A DNA stretch of 64,000 nucleotides, taken from Tenrec ecaudatus. Taxonomy: Eukaryota; Chordata; Mammalia; Afrosoricida; Tenrecidae. Position numbers and translations under genes: made by a program. The DNA lies in NCBI RefSeq assembly GCF_050624435.1, contig NC_134542.1, positions 108,545,677 through 108,609,676 on the forward strand, read 5' to 3'. Positions 9,501 through 21,240 of this stretch are shown here, one piece after another. Each line of letters opens with the position of its first letter. Position 1 is the stretch's first letter. Under the pieces are notes generated by a model. That model did not search any database and had not been told where the DNA came from. It saw only the letters and a program-made list of their open reading frames with translations.

Positions 9501-12390
9501 TCACAGGATACACAGAAAATATTGGTTTGTATTATTGAAACTGTTTATTTTCCCTGTCTGTGGTCAACCTGAACAATACTGTCAATTTTGGCAATACAAC
9601 TTCTATAAGTCCATTAAAAGTCACATAAATGTGTGATGAATAAATGAGAATCCCTTTAACCTGGGCAAGATGATATGATATTGAAAGAGCATTAATTGAT
9701 TCAGACAACTAGACTTTGCTAATGTTGCTACTAATTCACTGTGAGTTTGACTATGTAACTTGGTGCTTTGTGTGACGTGTTTTCTAGTCTGTGTAATGAC
9801 ACTGCAAGGAGAGTTATGACACAACAGAACATTTTCAAGTCTAAAATCTCCCAATTTCTAAATAATGTGATTGCTATTACTGTAGTTTGAGATAGAAATG
9901 TTTGCAGTGTGATTTCTTTGCAAAAATGATAAGGACCATGTATCAGACCCATCCGATCAGAGTTGGGCCAGGAATAAAGCATCAGATTCTTAAAAGAACT
10001 TTTATGACATGAAACCACATCATTTCATGATACAATGAGGATCCAAAGTAAAAAGTAATTTGATTTAATATAGCCAAACATCTGGATATGTGAATGAATA
10101 TTTCAGCCTCCATATGGATACTTAACTTTGTGTGAATTATACCAACTTTATACAAAAAAGGAGCTGAAATTCCTATTGCAATAAATAATAGGGTTTGTTT
10201 AATTTGCTAATCACTGGTACTAGCCATTTAAAATCAGTTCAGTCATGGCCAATACAGCAAAACTGCAAAAGATAAGAATTTATGAACTGTGGGTATACTA
10301 GAATGATAAATGGAATTATAAAACCATTAGGGGTGAAGTCTTGAAATAGGAGACTTGGATGCGGCAGGAGTTTCATACAGGTGATTGGATTACCACCGAG
10401 AGCAATGCATATTCAAAGTGACTTGGTCATCACCCATCTCTGGGACAGGAACCAGTGCAGTGTATGCAACCCTATTAGCCAAGAGAGTTTGTTGCTATGC
10501 AATGCCAACACTGCCTCCCCCACATTGTTGTTTCTTTAAGAGGAGATTAAATTTCTGGCAGATAATTATTTTTCCTTCTATCATTCGTAGTTCAGGTTCC
10601 ACCTACATGTTATCATTACAGCTCTGTTCTTGTTTCCCTTCATTGTTCATACTGGAATTGGGAATGATTTAAATATTTGGATAACTAATTACCTGTAAAA
10701 TTTTGATTGATTTTAATTTAAAGATAAAGACACATAGACTCATATGCTTGGGATTCCAATTTTTGCCTATTTAATTTTACAGTTAAGTATTTAAATTAAA
10801 ATGTGCAGTGATTCAAAAAGAAAAAAAAACAGAGAAAATTAACAGAAAACCAGATTCATCTTGAGACCCACCCCTACCACTTGGACTAAAGCTCGGATTG
10901 ATGGTACCCATCTACTAAATCAGAAGGGTTTCTTGTTGTCTTTGTAGGATGGCTCTCTCGCTCCACTCATTTACTGTGGCCTGCAAACAACACAGACGCC
11001 TAGAGACTGAAGTTGTTTTGTTGTTGCTGTTTTCTTTTTCAAAGGTCACAAAATATCAAGAGAGGCCATACATATGTATGTGTTTCCAAGTTGATAGTAT
11101 GTTATACATCATGGTCTACTGATGTTCAAGGAAATAGTCACCTAGAGCTTCCATTCGTGTGAAGATTTGTGGAATGGTGGGATGAAGCCTGAGTATAAGG
11201 AGGTTAGAAGTGTTTGTATCAATGGACATTAATTTGAAAAACATAACAGCAGGTCTTTAAACTGTTTCGCAGACAGTATATAGTCTCTTATGTAGGAAAG
11301 TGGTATAATTAAAAAGCTATCAGTAGTCTGGGATTGTCAAAACTCCTTTGTCGCCTGAAGCACATCCCTTGTAATTATCTTTCAGGCCTTCAGCTGGATC
11401 GCCATTAACCTCAGAAGAGCGAGGGTTACAGTGCTTTCTGGTGTGGACAATTTTATCTTCATGTAAATTAAACCCTGGTCCATAGTCGAATTAGATTTGG
11501 GAGATGATTGAGTATTAAACCCATTCACGTTTATTATCAGATAACACAAAGTATGAGGGTGCTACTAGGGGAGAAAAAGACACTTTTCCCTCATTTTGAG
11601 AGATTTTGAAATTCCTTATGTGCATAGAATATGATTCTGAGCATGCATTAGGGAGATAAAACTGTAGCAATAGAAGAAAAACTCAAAGGTATTTTTAGCT
11701 TCTCCCCAAAGATTCCTTTTCAGCACTCAGACAGTACAAAATGAGTCAACACTTAAAGAAAGCCAGAAATAATATAACAAGTCTGCAAAATTACAGCTAC
11801 CTACAGCTCAAATCTTCAATCAAGTAATTGTTAAAGGCTCACTCAAAGGAGGAACAAGTATGTTCTCAGGTGAACTCACTTAGTATTTTTAACCCTATTG
11901 TCAAAAGAAAGGAGTCATAATTAAAATCACACAATATAGGAGGCAGAGAGCAGACGATTGCATCGTCCTGGTGATTAATGTCTATCCATGAGGCTGGCCC
12001 TTTAGTTTGTCTCAAGGGAAGCCACGTAGCCTATCTCTATATGATAACTTAGTGGCTGATGTTTGGTACAGACTACCCACTCTTGTCATTCCTTAGTGAT
12101 GGGGAGCTGAGTACTAGTGTTGAAAGGCTGTTTTCATTGATGTCATTGATTGTCAACTATAGGCAGCATGCAGCCTACAATGAAATGTTTACTGTCACAC
12201 TAAGCTAACTTGTAGGGACTCTGAGGGACGCCAGTTATGACTGGTGCGTTCAAGGAAGCATGCCTGACACCGTTTCTAAACTTGGGCTTGATTGACCTTT
12301 CATCAAAATAGAGTGTAGAAACTTAAGTTTGGAGTAGCTCAGGGGCAATGGAGAACAAGAAGGTTGGTCTACAGCACAAAGTTCTCCCCA
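9501..12390. other. Unique DNA, no gene seen
   Basis: The stretch is about 2.9 kb of AT-rich sequence without a recognisable young repeat. ORFs are under 100 codons and share no known motif. Parts could be conserved non-coding DNA, but nothing in the sequence alone proves it. Confidence 0.5.
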
Positions 12391-12397
12391 TTGATGA

Positions 12398-12428
12398 TGC
12401 CCACTGCCACTGCCACTGCCACTGCCAC
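12398..12428. repeat. CCACTG hexanucleotide repeat
   Basis: Roughly four and a half copies of CCACTG lie directly before the RTE1 fragment. In the minus frame they read as a Gly-Ser run. Confidence 0.9.
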
Positions 12429-12935
12429 ACAAGACCTCTTTAGAGTACTGGAAGGCAAGGATGCTACTTTGAGGACTAGGGAGCATCTGGCCCAAGCCAC
12501 GGCTTTTTCATTGCTTCACATGCATGTGAAAGTTGGACATTGAGTAAAGAAGACTGAAGAAGAACCAACGGCTTTGAATTATGGTCCTGGAGAAGAAAAC
12601 GGAAAGTACTATGAACTGCTAAAAGGACACACTGGTCTGTTTTTTGGAGCAATGATGCAATTAGGACCAGAGTGCTCTTTAGAGGCAAGGAGGTTGAGAC
12701 TTTGGCTCACCTATTTAGGATATGCTGTCAGGAGAAGGGCATCATGTTTGTTCAACTAGAGGAGCAGCGAGATCAAAGAAGGCCCCCAAGGAGATGGATT
12801 GACACAGTGGCTGTAACAATTTGCTCAAGCCTAGGAACCAGTGTGAGGATGGTGTGGGCTGGGCGGGGTTTCTTTCTGTTGTGAAGAGGGTCGCTGTGGG
12901 CTGGAGCCAACTCGATGGCATGAAGTCCATTTTTA
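12429..12935 (+). mobile_element. RTE1 LINE 3' end, long copy
   Basis: The order matches the RTE1 pol C-terminus: 'GACCTCTTTAGAGT', 'GGCCCAAGCCACGGC', 'CATGTGAAAGTTGGACATTGA', 'GACTGAAGAAGAA', 'TTTGAATTATGG', 'CAGAGTGCTC', 'AGATGGATTGACACAG' and the tail '...AACTCGATGGCATGAAG'. In translation, pieces such as 'LEARRLRL', 'VRR' and 'RWIDTVA' are spread over different frames, so frameshifts have broken the copy. RTE pol encodes an endonuclease and reverse transcriptase; only its C-terminal end is here. Confidence 0.9.
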
Positions 12936-14700
12936 CTTCGAGTGAGGGGCCTTTTCTAGGGGTCCCAAGACTATAAATCTTTATGGGAGCTGACCGCCTT
13001 GTGTTCTCCTTTGGAGAAAAACATTGGGATATCAGGGTCCTTCCCATTGGTAGTTGAGGGCAATAAAACAAAATATATTAATAGATTATTGGGCACCCTG
13101 CTCTCCACTCCTCCCCCATAGCATATTCAGAGCATTCTGTGGAAAAGAGTCTTCAAAATGATAATTATGGAGTCACATTTTGGGACAGAAACATATAACT
13201 GCTACAATACCTAATTCTCCTTTGCAATAAGAAATCATTAAACTGGTTTTTAAATATTCATTGAAATTTTCCAATAGTGGAAACCATCATGGAGGGAGAG
13301 ATAATAAGTGCCCTGAAAGAAAAAACAAAGCATCTAAATATGACATGGGCTAGAGTAGACCAGGCTCTGATCTTTAGTCATGTATCTAGAAAATGTAAGC
13401 AATCCAGCAGGAGATCCTATTTGATTGTACACTCTCATAATGCACCCTGTCCTCCGGGAAGGCCATTAGATGAACGTGAAGGACTGTGTCCGGGAGCCCA
13501 ACTCTAAATCTTCTGGCTCTCAATACTGAGAGCTCTTTACTCAAGATAATAAGGCATTTCCCTAATCGTTAAGGAAAATAGTGAAGCACAGGGAGCTAAG
13601 CCGAGGAAAGCAGAGGACATCAGCTGAGTGCTAGAACAGGAGCATAGGTCCAAGGTCAAGGCTGTGCTACCATACAAGCTGCCTAAGAAGAATACTTACC
13701 GGCGCCGTTGAAGCCCTCATTATGAAGTGAATTTCTCTCATTGTAGTCCTGGACGAATTCCTGAAGAGATGTGGGAACGAGAAGGAGCCAATCAAAATGA
13801 TCAAGTCAGTTCAATTAATTTTCTGAATATCATGAATCTGTACCTATGGAGTGAAAGCCAAATAGGTTAGCTTAGTGCCAGGTATGACTCCTATTTGAGT
13901 TCGTTGTTGGGATGCACTGGTTTTCCCTGGACGATTTTTCACAAGTCCTTTCAGCCCAGGTTGTCTTAGAGGGTAACTCTGTTCATATTTGAAATACAGG
14001 TGGCATACTTTCGGGCATCAAGCAACTCCCAAAACACCAAAGGACCACACATTTCCCCAAGGCGCACTGGTGATGGGAAACAAGAGCTAGGGAGGTGGAA
14101 TAACCTAGTAAGTGACCAAGTTGTAATTCATACGCTTGGCTGTTTGATAGCAAATCTATTGCCTCATTCTGACTTACCACAGAGATTATTTCAAAGACTC
14201 TGTTATCTGTTTATTAAAGAAATGCTCCAAAATGGATTTTCAGGATGAATTATCAAGAGAAGAGGTGGCAGTTTATTAAAGGCTGATTTATCTTGATCTA
14301 ACCCTACAAAGCACACATACCTTCATGAAAGTAAACATACCAATTTTTAAGTAGTCTGCTCTCAGAAGCACAAAAAATAAATAGCACTTTTCCTTTCTGC
14401 TTGGTTTGAAGTATTGATAGATCAGGTGTGAAGGTCAGCCAGCCCCAAAGTATTTCTACCAAGATTCTACTTCGTGGTATTCAACATGGAGTTCTACCCA
14501 CTGGATAAAAAATAAATTAAATAGGAATATTTCACCAAGGAATTTTTTATTTTCCCATCACTGCAATACACTTGCTTATTCTTTGAAATAGGCAGAGTTT
14601 TCGTTTAAGAATTCCTTTTAGAAACTCTATCCCATTCTACCTACATCCCTGATATTGTCCCATCAGATTTCTCTTTGTTCACTAAACTTAACAGCATTGA
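12936..14700. other. Unique DNA, no gene seen
   Basis: I recognise no repeat or exon here. Small frames up to about 80 codons show no motif. Confidence 0.5.
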
Positions 14701-14719
14701 AAAGGTATAGCATTTTATC

Positions 14720-14935
14720 CCTGGAGGGTACCCATTGATGTGGTTATGGATTTGGGGTGCTGATCACAAGGTCAGTAGTTCAAATCTCCCAGCTTTTCAG
14801 AGGGAGGAAGAGAAGGCTTTCTGCCCCTGTAAAGAGTTATAAAGTGGGAATCCCACAAGAACAGTTCTTGCTCGTCCTCCCAGGTCGCTGCAGGAGTGGG
14901 CTCAATGGCAATGTGCCCGTTGGTTTTTTATGTGG
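14720..14935 (+). repeat. AfroSINE, sense
   Basis: The sequence follows the AfroSINE order: 'GTGCTGATCACAAGGTCAGTAGTTCAAA' (B-box region), 'TTCTGCCCCTGTAAAGAGTTA', 'GGGAATCCCACAAGAACAG', 'GTCGCTGCAGGAGTGGGCTCAATGG'. A 139-codon chance frame runs through it and beyond. Confidence 0.8.
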
Positions 14936-15627
14936 TATTCGAAGAGCAGAAATCTTTGGGGAGGGCCCATCAAGAAGGAAATGCATCCTTCAGAAACGTA
15001 CACCCCTAGATGGGAGGATAGTGCAAGAGACAATCATTTTCTATTTTGATATTGTTTGCTTAACACAGGTTTCTATGATTTTCTTATGTTTTTTTTACGA
15101 ACTCTCATACTATTTAGATGTGTTTGAATTTGGATTTGTGTCTATAATCTTTCTACTTATGCTTGGCAAATATTGATGATTCGATAAGTAGTTCCTCCCT
15201 TTATCTGGGTTGAAACAAGTACTCATGAACATAGAATCCTTGGTATGTTATCAACTGGACATATTTAGGAGATTGATATTAAATTTTAACAAAAAACACA
15301 AAATCCTTTCAAAATTAGATTTGTTCTCTAGCAAAATAAACCTTCCTTCTAGAGGGAATTACATTTTGCTTCTAATTATAAAATCAGCTGAGAATTAATG
15401 CTTTAAAACCCCAAAGAAAGATAATTCCATATTTTTTTTATAAATTCAAAACCATCTGAGTTTTAAATCCCCAGTCTTAATTATTTGGGACCTGACTCTG
15501 AGTTGACATGTTCCTATCTTCTAGAAATGCTCTAGACCTTGTTTGCAAAGAAATGTTGATAACATCCATTTATATTGAGCAGAAAAAATACATTGTAAAA
15601 CCGATCACACCAACTTGATAATAAAAG
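14936..15627. other. AT-rich unique DNA
   Basis: No repeat, RNA gene or exon is recognised. Confidence 0.5.
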
Positions 15628-15800
15628 TAAAACAATCCTCTGCCATCTAGTGGATTCCAACTCAAAACTATTCTAGAGGACATAGTAGAATGGCCCTTTG
15701 GGGTTTTAGAGGCTTTAAATATTCACAGAACCAGACAACCTAGGCTTTCTCCCAGGGAGAAACTGAGATTGGAGCTGCTAACCCAACTCCTAAGCACCTT
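15628..15800 (-). repeat. AfroSINE, antisense
   Basis: The stretch begins with the reversed tail 'TGCCATCTAGTGGATTCCAACTC' and continues with 'AGAGGACATAGTAGAATGGCCC' and 'GAGCTGCTAACCCAACTCC' near the reversed head. Confidence 0.85.
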
Positions 15801-16955
15801 CTCTCCAGTGTAGGAAGTCAAAACCCTCAGTGCTAGGGGAAGGCAGTTACCTGGAGTCTCTCTCAGAAAGTGTGTTAGGATATTGCAAAAAGTAGATTCT
15901 TTCTACATTTTTAACCAGGACATTTACAAACAAAACACAAACTCTAACTCATGCAGAAAACTTTTGTGCAGCAATTTAAAACAGAATTGAGAGCAAGCAA
16001 GCAATGGGGGAGGGGGGAGGGATTACATTTTTACTAGCTGTTTTACGTTCCTGAGAAATTGCCCTCCAATGCACTCAGACTGCAAAATGCGTAATTGCTG
16101 TTGTGTGTGCATTAAAGGAGAAGGGGCATTCGTTCCATATAAGTGTCTGAAAGCATCAAAATGCAAACCACGTCAGGATGATGTGAATTGCATGTGAATG
16201 CAGTTAATTTGTACACGAAGAGAAGAGTTTTAGTAAGTGATTAGCTTCATAACAGTGTAATATATAATAAGCCTGACAGAAGTATTATCACAAATATCTC
16301 TGAAGAATTAATGGATGGGTGTTGTTTTCCAGAGTGCTTTGATTAACTCTTCTACTGAATTTTTAATTAGAATAAAATTCATGTTAATTGAAGAACTCTA
16401 TTGGATTATAAATGACAGGAAAAAATGCAAGCAGATCTGGGTTATGTGCAACCAGGAGTCAAAATATCAAGTATAATAATTGATTTTGTTTTTTTAAGCA
16501 CAGTAACTTTTCTTTATTCCATGTCCTCTGTCCATTTCTCTTGGTTTCTAGATAATCAAGGGAAGAATAATAGATAAAAGGCAGCAAAAACAATTTTCAA
16601 AATACATTCATAAACACACGTCCTCCCTAGTTTCAGAAGGTAATGTCAACATAAGCCATTGTACACATGTTCTGATTTTGTATTCATAATTTGAGCTTTA
16701 TCTGTATTCACTGATTATTATACTGTAAGCCTACTGTTCCTTCCATGAGAGTAAAATGAAGACACAAACACACACACACAGCGTAGGAGATAGATGTTTG
16801 AAAACCCTGAAATATATTTTCTGCTTTGAACATTTAACAGGGAGAAACATTTTTCTAACTCGTTGCTAAAGCCAGACTGAGAAATATAAATACAAATAGA
16901 AAACAACTTAGCCTTCACCTATTGACATGGGTTGACTAGTTTATTAAGCTGGTTT
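15801..16955. other. Unique DNA, candidate conserved non-coding element
   Basis: Between about 15960 and 16470 the sequence is complex, repeat-free and dense in developmental-factor-like cores (GTAATTGC, GATTAGC, TTTTTAATTAG, GTTAATTGAAG, GGATTATAAATGA). This pattern is typical of ultraconserved-like enhancers in gene deserts. The idea rests only on composition. A short CA run sits near 16768. Confidence 0.3.
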
Positions 16956-16957
16956 TC

Positions 16958-17150
16958 TAAAAGCTCTTGTGGTGCAGATGCCAACCAAGAGATCAGAGGT
17001 ACAAATCCACCACCTGCTATGGGAAATAGTTGGAGGCAGTATGCTTCGATTTAGATCTACAGAATCAGAAACCTGTTGGGGCGTTCTTACTTTACCCTAC
17101 AGAGTTGTACAGTTTGAATCCACAGGACAGCAATGGATTTATCAAAGAAT
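16958..17150 (+). repeat. AfroSINE, sense, diverged
   Basis: 'AGCTCTTGTGGTGCAGATG' is the tRNA-like head, 'AGATCAGAGGTACAAATCC' the B-box region, and 'TACCCTACAGAGTTG' with 'TTTGAATCCACAGGACAGCAATGG' the tail. Confidence 0.75.
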
Positions 17151-17349
17151 GAATAAATTACAGCATTACAAGCCCCATAACATAATTAATAAGGCTGGGA
17201 TCCACATGCAGTTATAAACTTCTATCATTCATCATTATATGAATAAAGTAATTACTGAGGGTTCTTTCTCAAAGTACTTTGGCCTGAAATAAATTCAGGA
17301 AAACTAAAGCGTGTATTTTAAACTCAGCTCCTTCCTCTTCCAAGCATGT

Positions 17350-17545
17350 GAGGAGCCCTGGTGGAATAGGTTATAAGTTCCTCTATGTTCCGCGTGGTTA
17401 GCAAAACCGCCGGCAGTGCCTCGGGAGATCCACTGGACTTTCTACTCCAGTACATAGCTATGGGCTCAGAGTAAGAACCTCTACAGGGAGTTGCTCTGAG
17501 GAAGCATGGACTCAATGGCCCTGAGTTTGGTGAGCTTGTTTGTTT
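17350..17545 (+). repeat. AfroSINE, sense
   Basis: 'AGGAGCCCTGGTGGAATAGG' is a well-kept head. It is followed by 'CGGCAGTGCCTCGGGAG' and a tail with 'GGACTCAATGGCC'. It is followed closely by the L1 3' UTR piece. Confidence 0.85.
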
Positions 17546-17574
17546 GGGGTCTCCCATTCTTATAGTAGATAGTT

Positions 17575-17957
17575 TTTTCATAAAAGTGTGGGTGTGAGGG
17601 GCGATGCTGGGAGATAGAGGGTGAGTGGGTTGGAAAGGGGGAACTGATTACAAGGATCCACATGTAACCTCCTCCCTGGGAGACGGGCGGGAGGGGGGGA
17701 GGGAGACTCCTGATAGGGCAAGATATGACAAAATAACAATCTATGAGTTATCAAGGGCTCATGAGGGAGGGGGGAGCGGGGAGGGAGAAGGAAAAAAAAG
17801 AGGACCTGATGCAAAGGGCTTAAGTGGAGAGCAAATGCTTTGAAAATGATTAGGGCAAAGAATGTACAGATGTGCTTTATACAATTGATGTATGTATATG
17901 TATGGATTGTGATAAGAGTTGTATGAGCCCCTAATAAAATGTAAAAAAAAAAAGAAA
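17575..17957 (+). mobile_element. Afrotherian L1 3' UTR tip
   Basis: About 380 bp of L1 3' UTR in sense includes 'GGCGATGCTGGGAG', a G-rich purine tract at about 17690-17800, 'TTATACAATTGATGTATG', the polyadenylation signal AATAAA at 17933-17938 and an A-rich tail. The strong 5' truncation and the still visible tail suggest a moderately young insertion. The same tip is reversed at 7.2 kb and 41.6 kb. Confidence 0.9.
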
Positions 17958-17965
17958 CAAACAAA

Positions 17966-18165
17966 CAAAAAAGACATGAATAGGCAATTTACCAAAGATA
18001 ACATCCAGGTGGCCAACAACCATATGAAATGTTCATGTTCATTAGCAATAAAAGAAATACAAATTAAAATGAAAAAAAGTGAAAATAACTCTAAACTACC
18101 AACAGCTACTAAAACACTATCGACAAGGCTTCATCAAAAAACCTTAACACTTACCACCCTCAAAT
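17966..18165 (+). mobile_element. Old L1 ORF2/3' fragment
   Basis: 'AAAAGACATGAATAGGCAATTTACCAAAGA', here split by substitutions, followed by 'GTGGCCAACAACCATATGAA', is the end of ORF2 in mammalian L1s. This older copy lies directly behind the tail of the younger L1 tip, so the younger copy probably landed in or beside it. Confidence 0.8.
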
Positions 18166-20150
18166 TGCCCAGAAAATTATGAAGCTGTTGCCAGCCAATC
18201 CTTCATCTATGTTAGCCACCAGCATTACCTGGGTACACAATTGCCTCGATCAATTACTTTTATATAATGATTGTATGTCTTTAGTGTCTGCACTAAATAA
18301 GTTACACAGCCAGCTGCAAATATTTTTTGTCTTGGTTTCTAGAGCTTTCCCGGGGTTATTTGCCGTGTTGATTCAAAAAATTGTGTTGGATAGATCACAT
18401 CAGCTCTAATTTCTTAGATATTATTGCATTAAAAACTTATAGTCTGATCTTTAAAATATCTCCTCTGTAGGCCAAAGCCGGCATAACAATCTATCTGATT
18501 TGAATAGGAAATGTATGTATTTACATGACTCACCTTTTTCTGTGTACAATGATCTTCTTTCACAACTATTCATCCTCTTTCTTTCCTGTAATGTAGACTG
18601 TTCCACACTCGAATCCTGTACCCATTCCACCTTTCCATGGACTGCCACAGTCGCAGAGTTTGAGTCTTGCATGTCCGATACCTCACAAGATTAAAAAAAA
18701 AAGTGGGGACAATGAACAGTGATTTCCAAACAAGTGCACCCTGTGAACATTTTGACCAGAAGGAAGGGCGAGATCTGATCAGGGACACACGTCTTTCCAA
18801 GCAGTCTTCTGGATGGCTTCCCTCCAGACTAAAGGGAAAGAATGTACTTCAATCTGGAACAAAAAATGTATCTAAGCACAGAAAAAACTAATGCCATTCT
18901 TTGCCAAAAATGACAACTTAGTCTACTAAAATGACATCAGTTACTTTCTGAAAAGAGTTGATCCTTCAGAAGGTAGCCCACGTGAGTGGCATCTTTTCAT
19001 CAACAGTTCAAAATGTAGTTTGAGATGTAACCTTTCAAATAACAACAAGAAGTCTGGTTCTATTCCAATGGGTCACTCCACCGGGAAGACAGCAGAGGAC
19101 AGGGCCATCTCTTTAGTCTTAGAGAAGAGAAAGTACCAAGAACACCAGTGGGTGATTTGTGTAGACTTGAAGATGGTTATTTCTCATTTTGGTCAGCAAA
19201 ACAGTTACACAAATTAGCCTTGGTTTCTATGCCTTAGGGATAGTAGAACTAACCATGGACATTGGACAAGAAAGGGCTGGCCTCTGAAAGAGTATACGGT
19301 GCTTAGAGGACCAAATTCAATCAATGAACCTTCGGTAGCATGAGATAAAATTATAATGTCACTATTAAGCTAAGCCTGGTGGGGCAGTTCACAAAGGCTA
19401 GGAGTAAAGATATTTTGTGCATTGAATACATAGCTTATGAGTTATGGCAGGTATTTTCAATGGTCCACCGATCAGATAATGTATTAATGACTCATATTTC
19501 ATAGCATCATTGAATGAAATTGAATAATATGCCTGTTCTTGTTGGAAAAATTCCTGTGAACAAGAAAGCGGAGGACAAGTTCTTTCAAGTCCATAGGCTT
19601 CGCTGGAACGTGAGAGTTAAAGTCCATTATCTACGCACTTAGATTGCTTTCTGGAGAACTTGGGTGACTGAAATGGAGAGCAAGAGCTCACCAAGGCATG
19701 AGCACCATGGGAGCCAGGTGAAGAAGATGGGGTGCTCTCAGCATGGCAGACTGTCTTTGGAACCTTGTGGTGTACTGTCCTGGCTGATCTCATTCTTGGA
19801 AATCTTACCAAATCTTGTGTGCTGAAGGGAGAGTTTGAATTAGAAACCTGTGCTTTCTGTTATGAAATAAGGAGATCTGTGTACAATATACTTTCCCTTG
19901 AATTGTTATCATGTTTCGTGAACATTTAAAAGAGATTAAACACAACATGAAAATATCCTGATGTTTTATAAGCAAGCGGAGTGAAGAGTCGTTTTGGGCA
20001 TATGTACTGCATGTCAAAAATGAGAGCTGATAGGGGAATGCGTGCTATTTTTTGGATCATCAGGTCAAATATACCCGGGAACAGGTCTGAATGTTGAGGC
20101 ATCAAAATGTGTGTTGGCCATGGCCGTGTGTATGTTTTACCAATGGCCAT
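18166..20150. other. Unique DNA, no gene seen
   Basis: No recognised repeat or exon. Overlapping short frames near 18450-18890 are on both strands and share no motif. Confidence 0.5.
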
Positions 20151-20155
20151 GAAGA

Positions 20156-20216
20156 TGATTGCTACTCAGGGTGACTCCATGTGTCAGATTAGAACTCTGC
20201 TCTGTGGGAGAAAAAC
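20156..20216 (-). repeat. AfroSINE fragment, antisense, weak
   Basis: 'GCTACTCAGGGTGACTCCATG' followed by 'AGATTAGAACTCTGC' resembles the reversed AfroSINE tail. The rest of the element is missing. Confidence 0.45.
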
Positions 20217-20946
20217 AGCCCATCTGCAAATTCTCCTGAAGAGACGCACAGCCATAGCTAATGCGAGTGCACAGGAGGCTGGCAGAAAGGATGAGCAAGC
20301 CTCTCACGGGGAAAGCATTGTGTCAGCTCAGAAGAAAACGCTGCTTTTTCTCTTTGCAAGCACAGTTCTCTCTCCAGGCATTGAGCCAATAGGAATGTAT
20401 ATCCCCAAGAGAGAATCTTTTTTTTTTCTAATTTGCAAAACTGTCTTATGACCTAGCCAGACTCTTGTCTCACCTGATAACTTTAAATATTATTATTACT
20501 ATATTGTTGTTTGTGGTCCAGCTGCTCCCCTCTCCATCTTCAAACTTAACCCAGAAGTTCCATGGGAGAAAATTTGGCAAACTGCTTTCAAGAGATTCCT
20601 GCCAGGAAAATACTATGGTTCAGTTTTAACCTGTCTTGTGAGGTCACCATCCACCCAAGAACACCCAACAGCACCCATGGATTGCCACAACCATAGCCAT
20701 CTCGAGCAACGTGTAGTATTTTCTCACAGTTTCTGTGGGTCAGGAATCAGTGTACGACCATGGTTGGGCTTCCATTCAAGTTGGCACAGCCTACAGTCAA
20801 GGTGTTGGCCAGGGTTTGGTTTCATTGAGAAGTTTAATTTAGGGAAAATCCACTTCCAATGGCTTTGGGTTGTTGACAGAATTCATTTCCTTGTGGTTGT
20901 GAAATTAATGGAAATGTATTTCTTTAAAGCCTGCAATGGAACAGAG

Positions 20947-20950
<4 letters not shown>

Positions 20951-21026
<76 letters not shown>
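20951..21026. repeat. Pure GA microsatellite, 38 units
   Basis: The tract is 76 bp of uninterrupted GA, preceded by a slightly imperfect AGAGAGG start. The plus frame reads as an Arg-Glu run that should not be annotated as protein. A pure homopurine tract of this length is prone to length change and triplex formation. Confidence 0.97.
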
Positions 21027-21030
<4 letters not shown>

Positions 21031-21194
21031 CTGATGCTTGCAATGGGCTAAGTAACAATAGTGAGAAACCATTCAGCTATTAGAGTGTACCTCAAACTTG
21101 TTCATAATGATCTGTTTACTAGCTAAGTAAACTGAATCCTAGAGAATAATTAATAATTTGCAGTTAGTGGCAAAAGAGGATATGCATTTCACTA

Positions 21195-21240
21195 TCTTTA
21201 TTGGGTCACTGAGTCAGGATCAACTCAATGGTGGTGATTT
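21195..21240 (+). repeat. AfroSINE tail remnant
   Basis: 'GGGTCACTGAGTCAGGATCAACTCAATGG' fits the AfroSINE/RTE1 3' tail. No head is visible. Confidence 0.5.

Noticed and set aside
14757..15176. 139-codon plus-strand ORF
   Set aside because: Its first half is an AfroSINE. The second half is AT-rich with no motif.
20638..21051. 137-codon ORF with an Arg-Glu run
   Set aside because: The run is the GA microsatellite in translation. The upstream part has no recognised domain.
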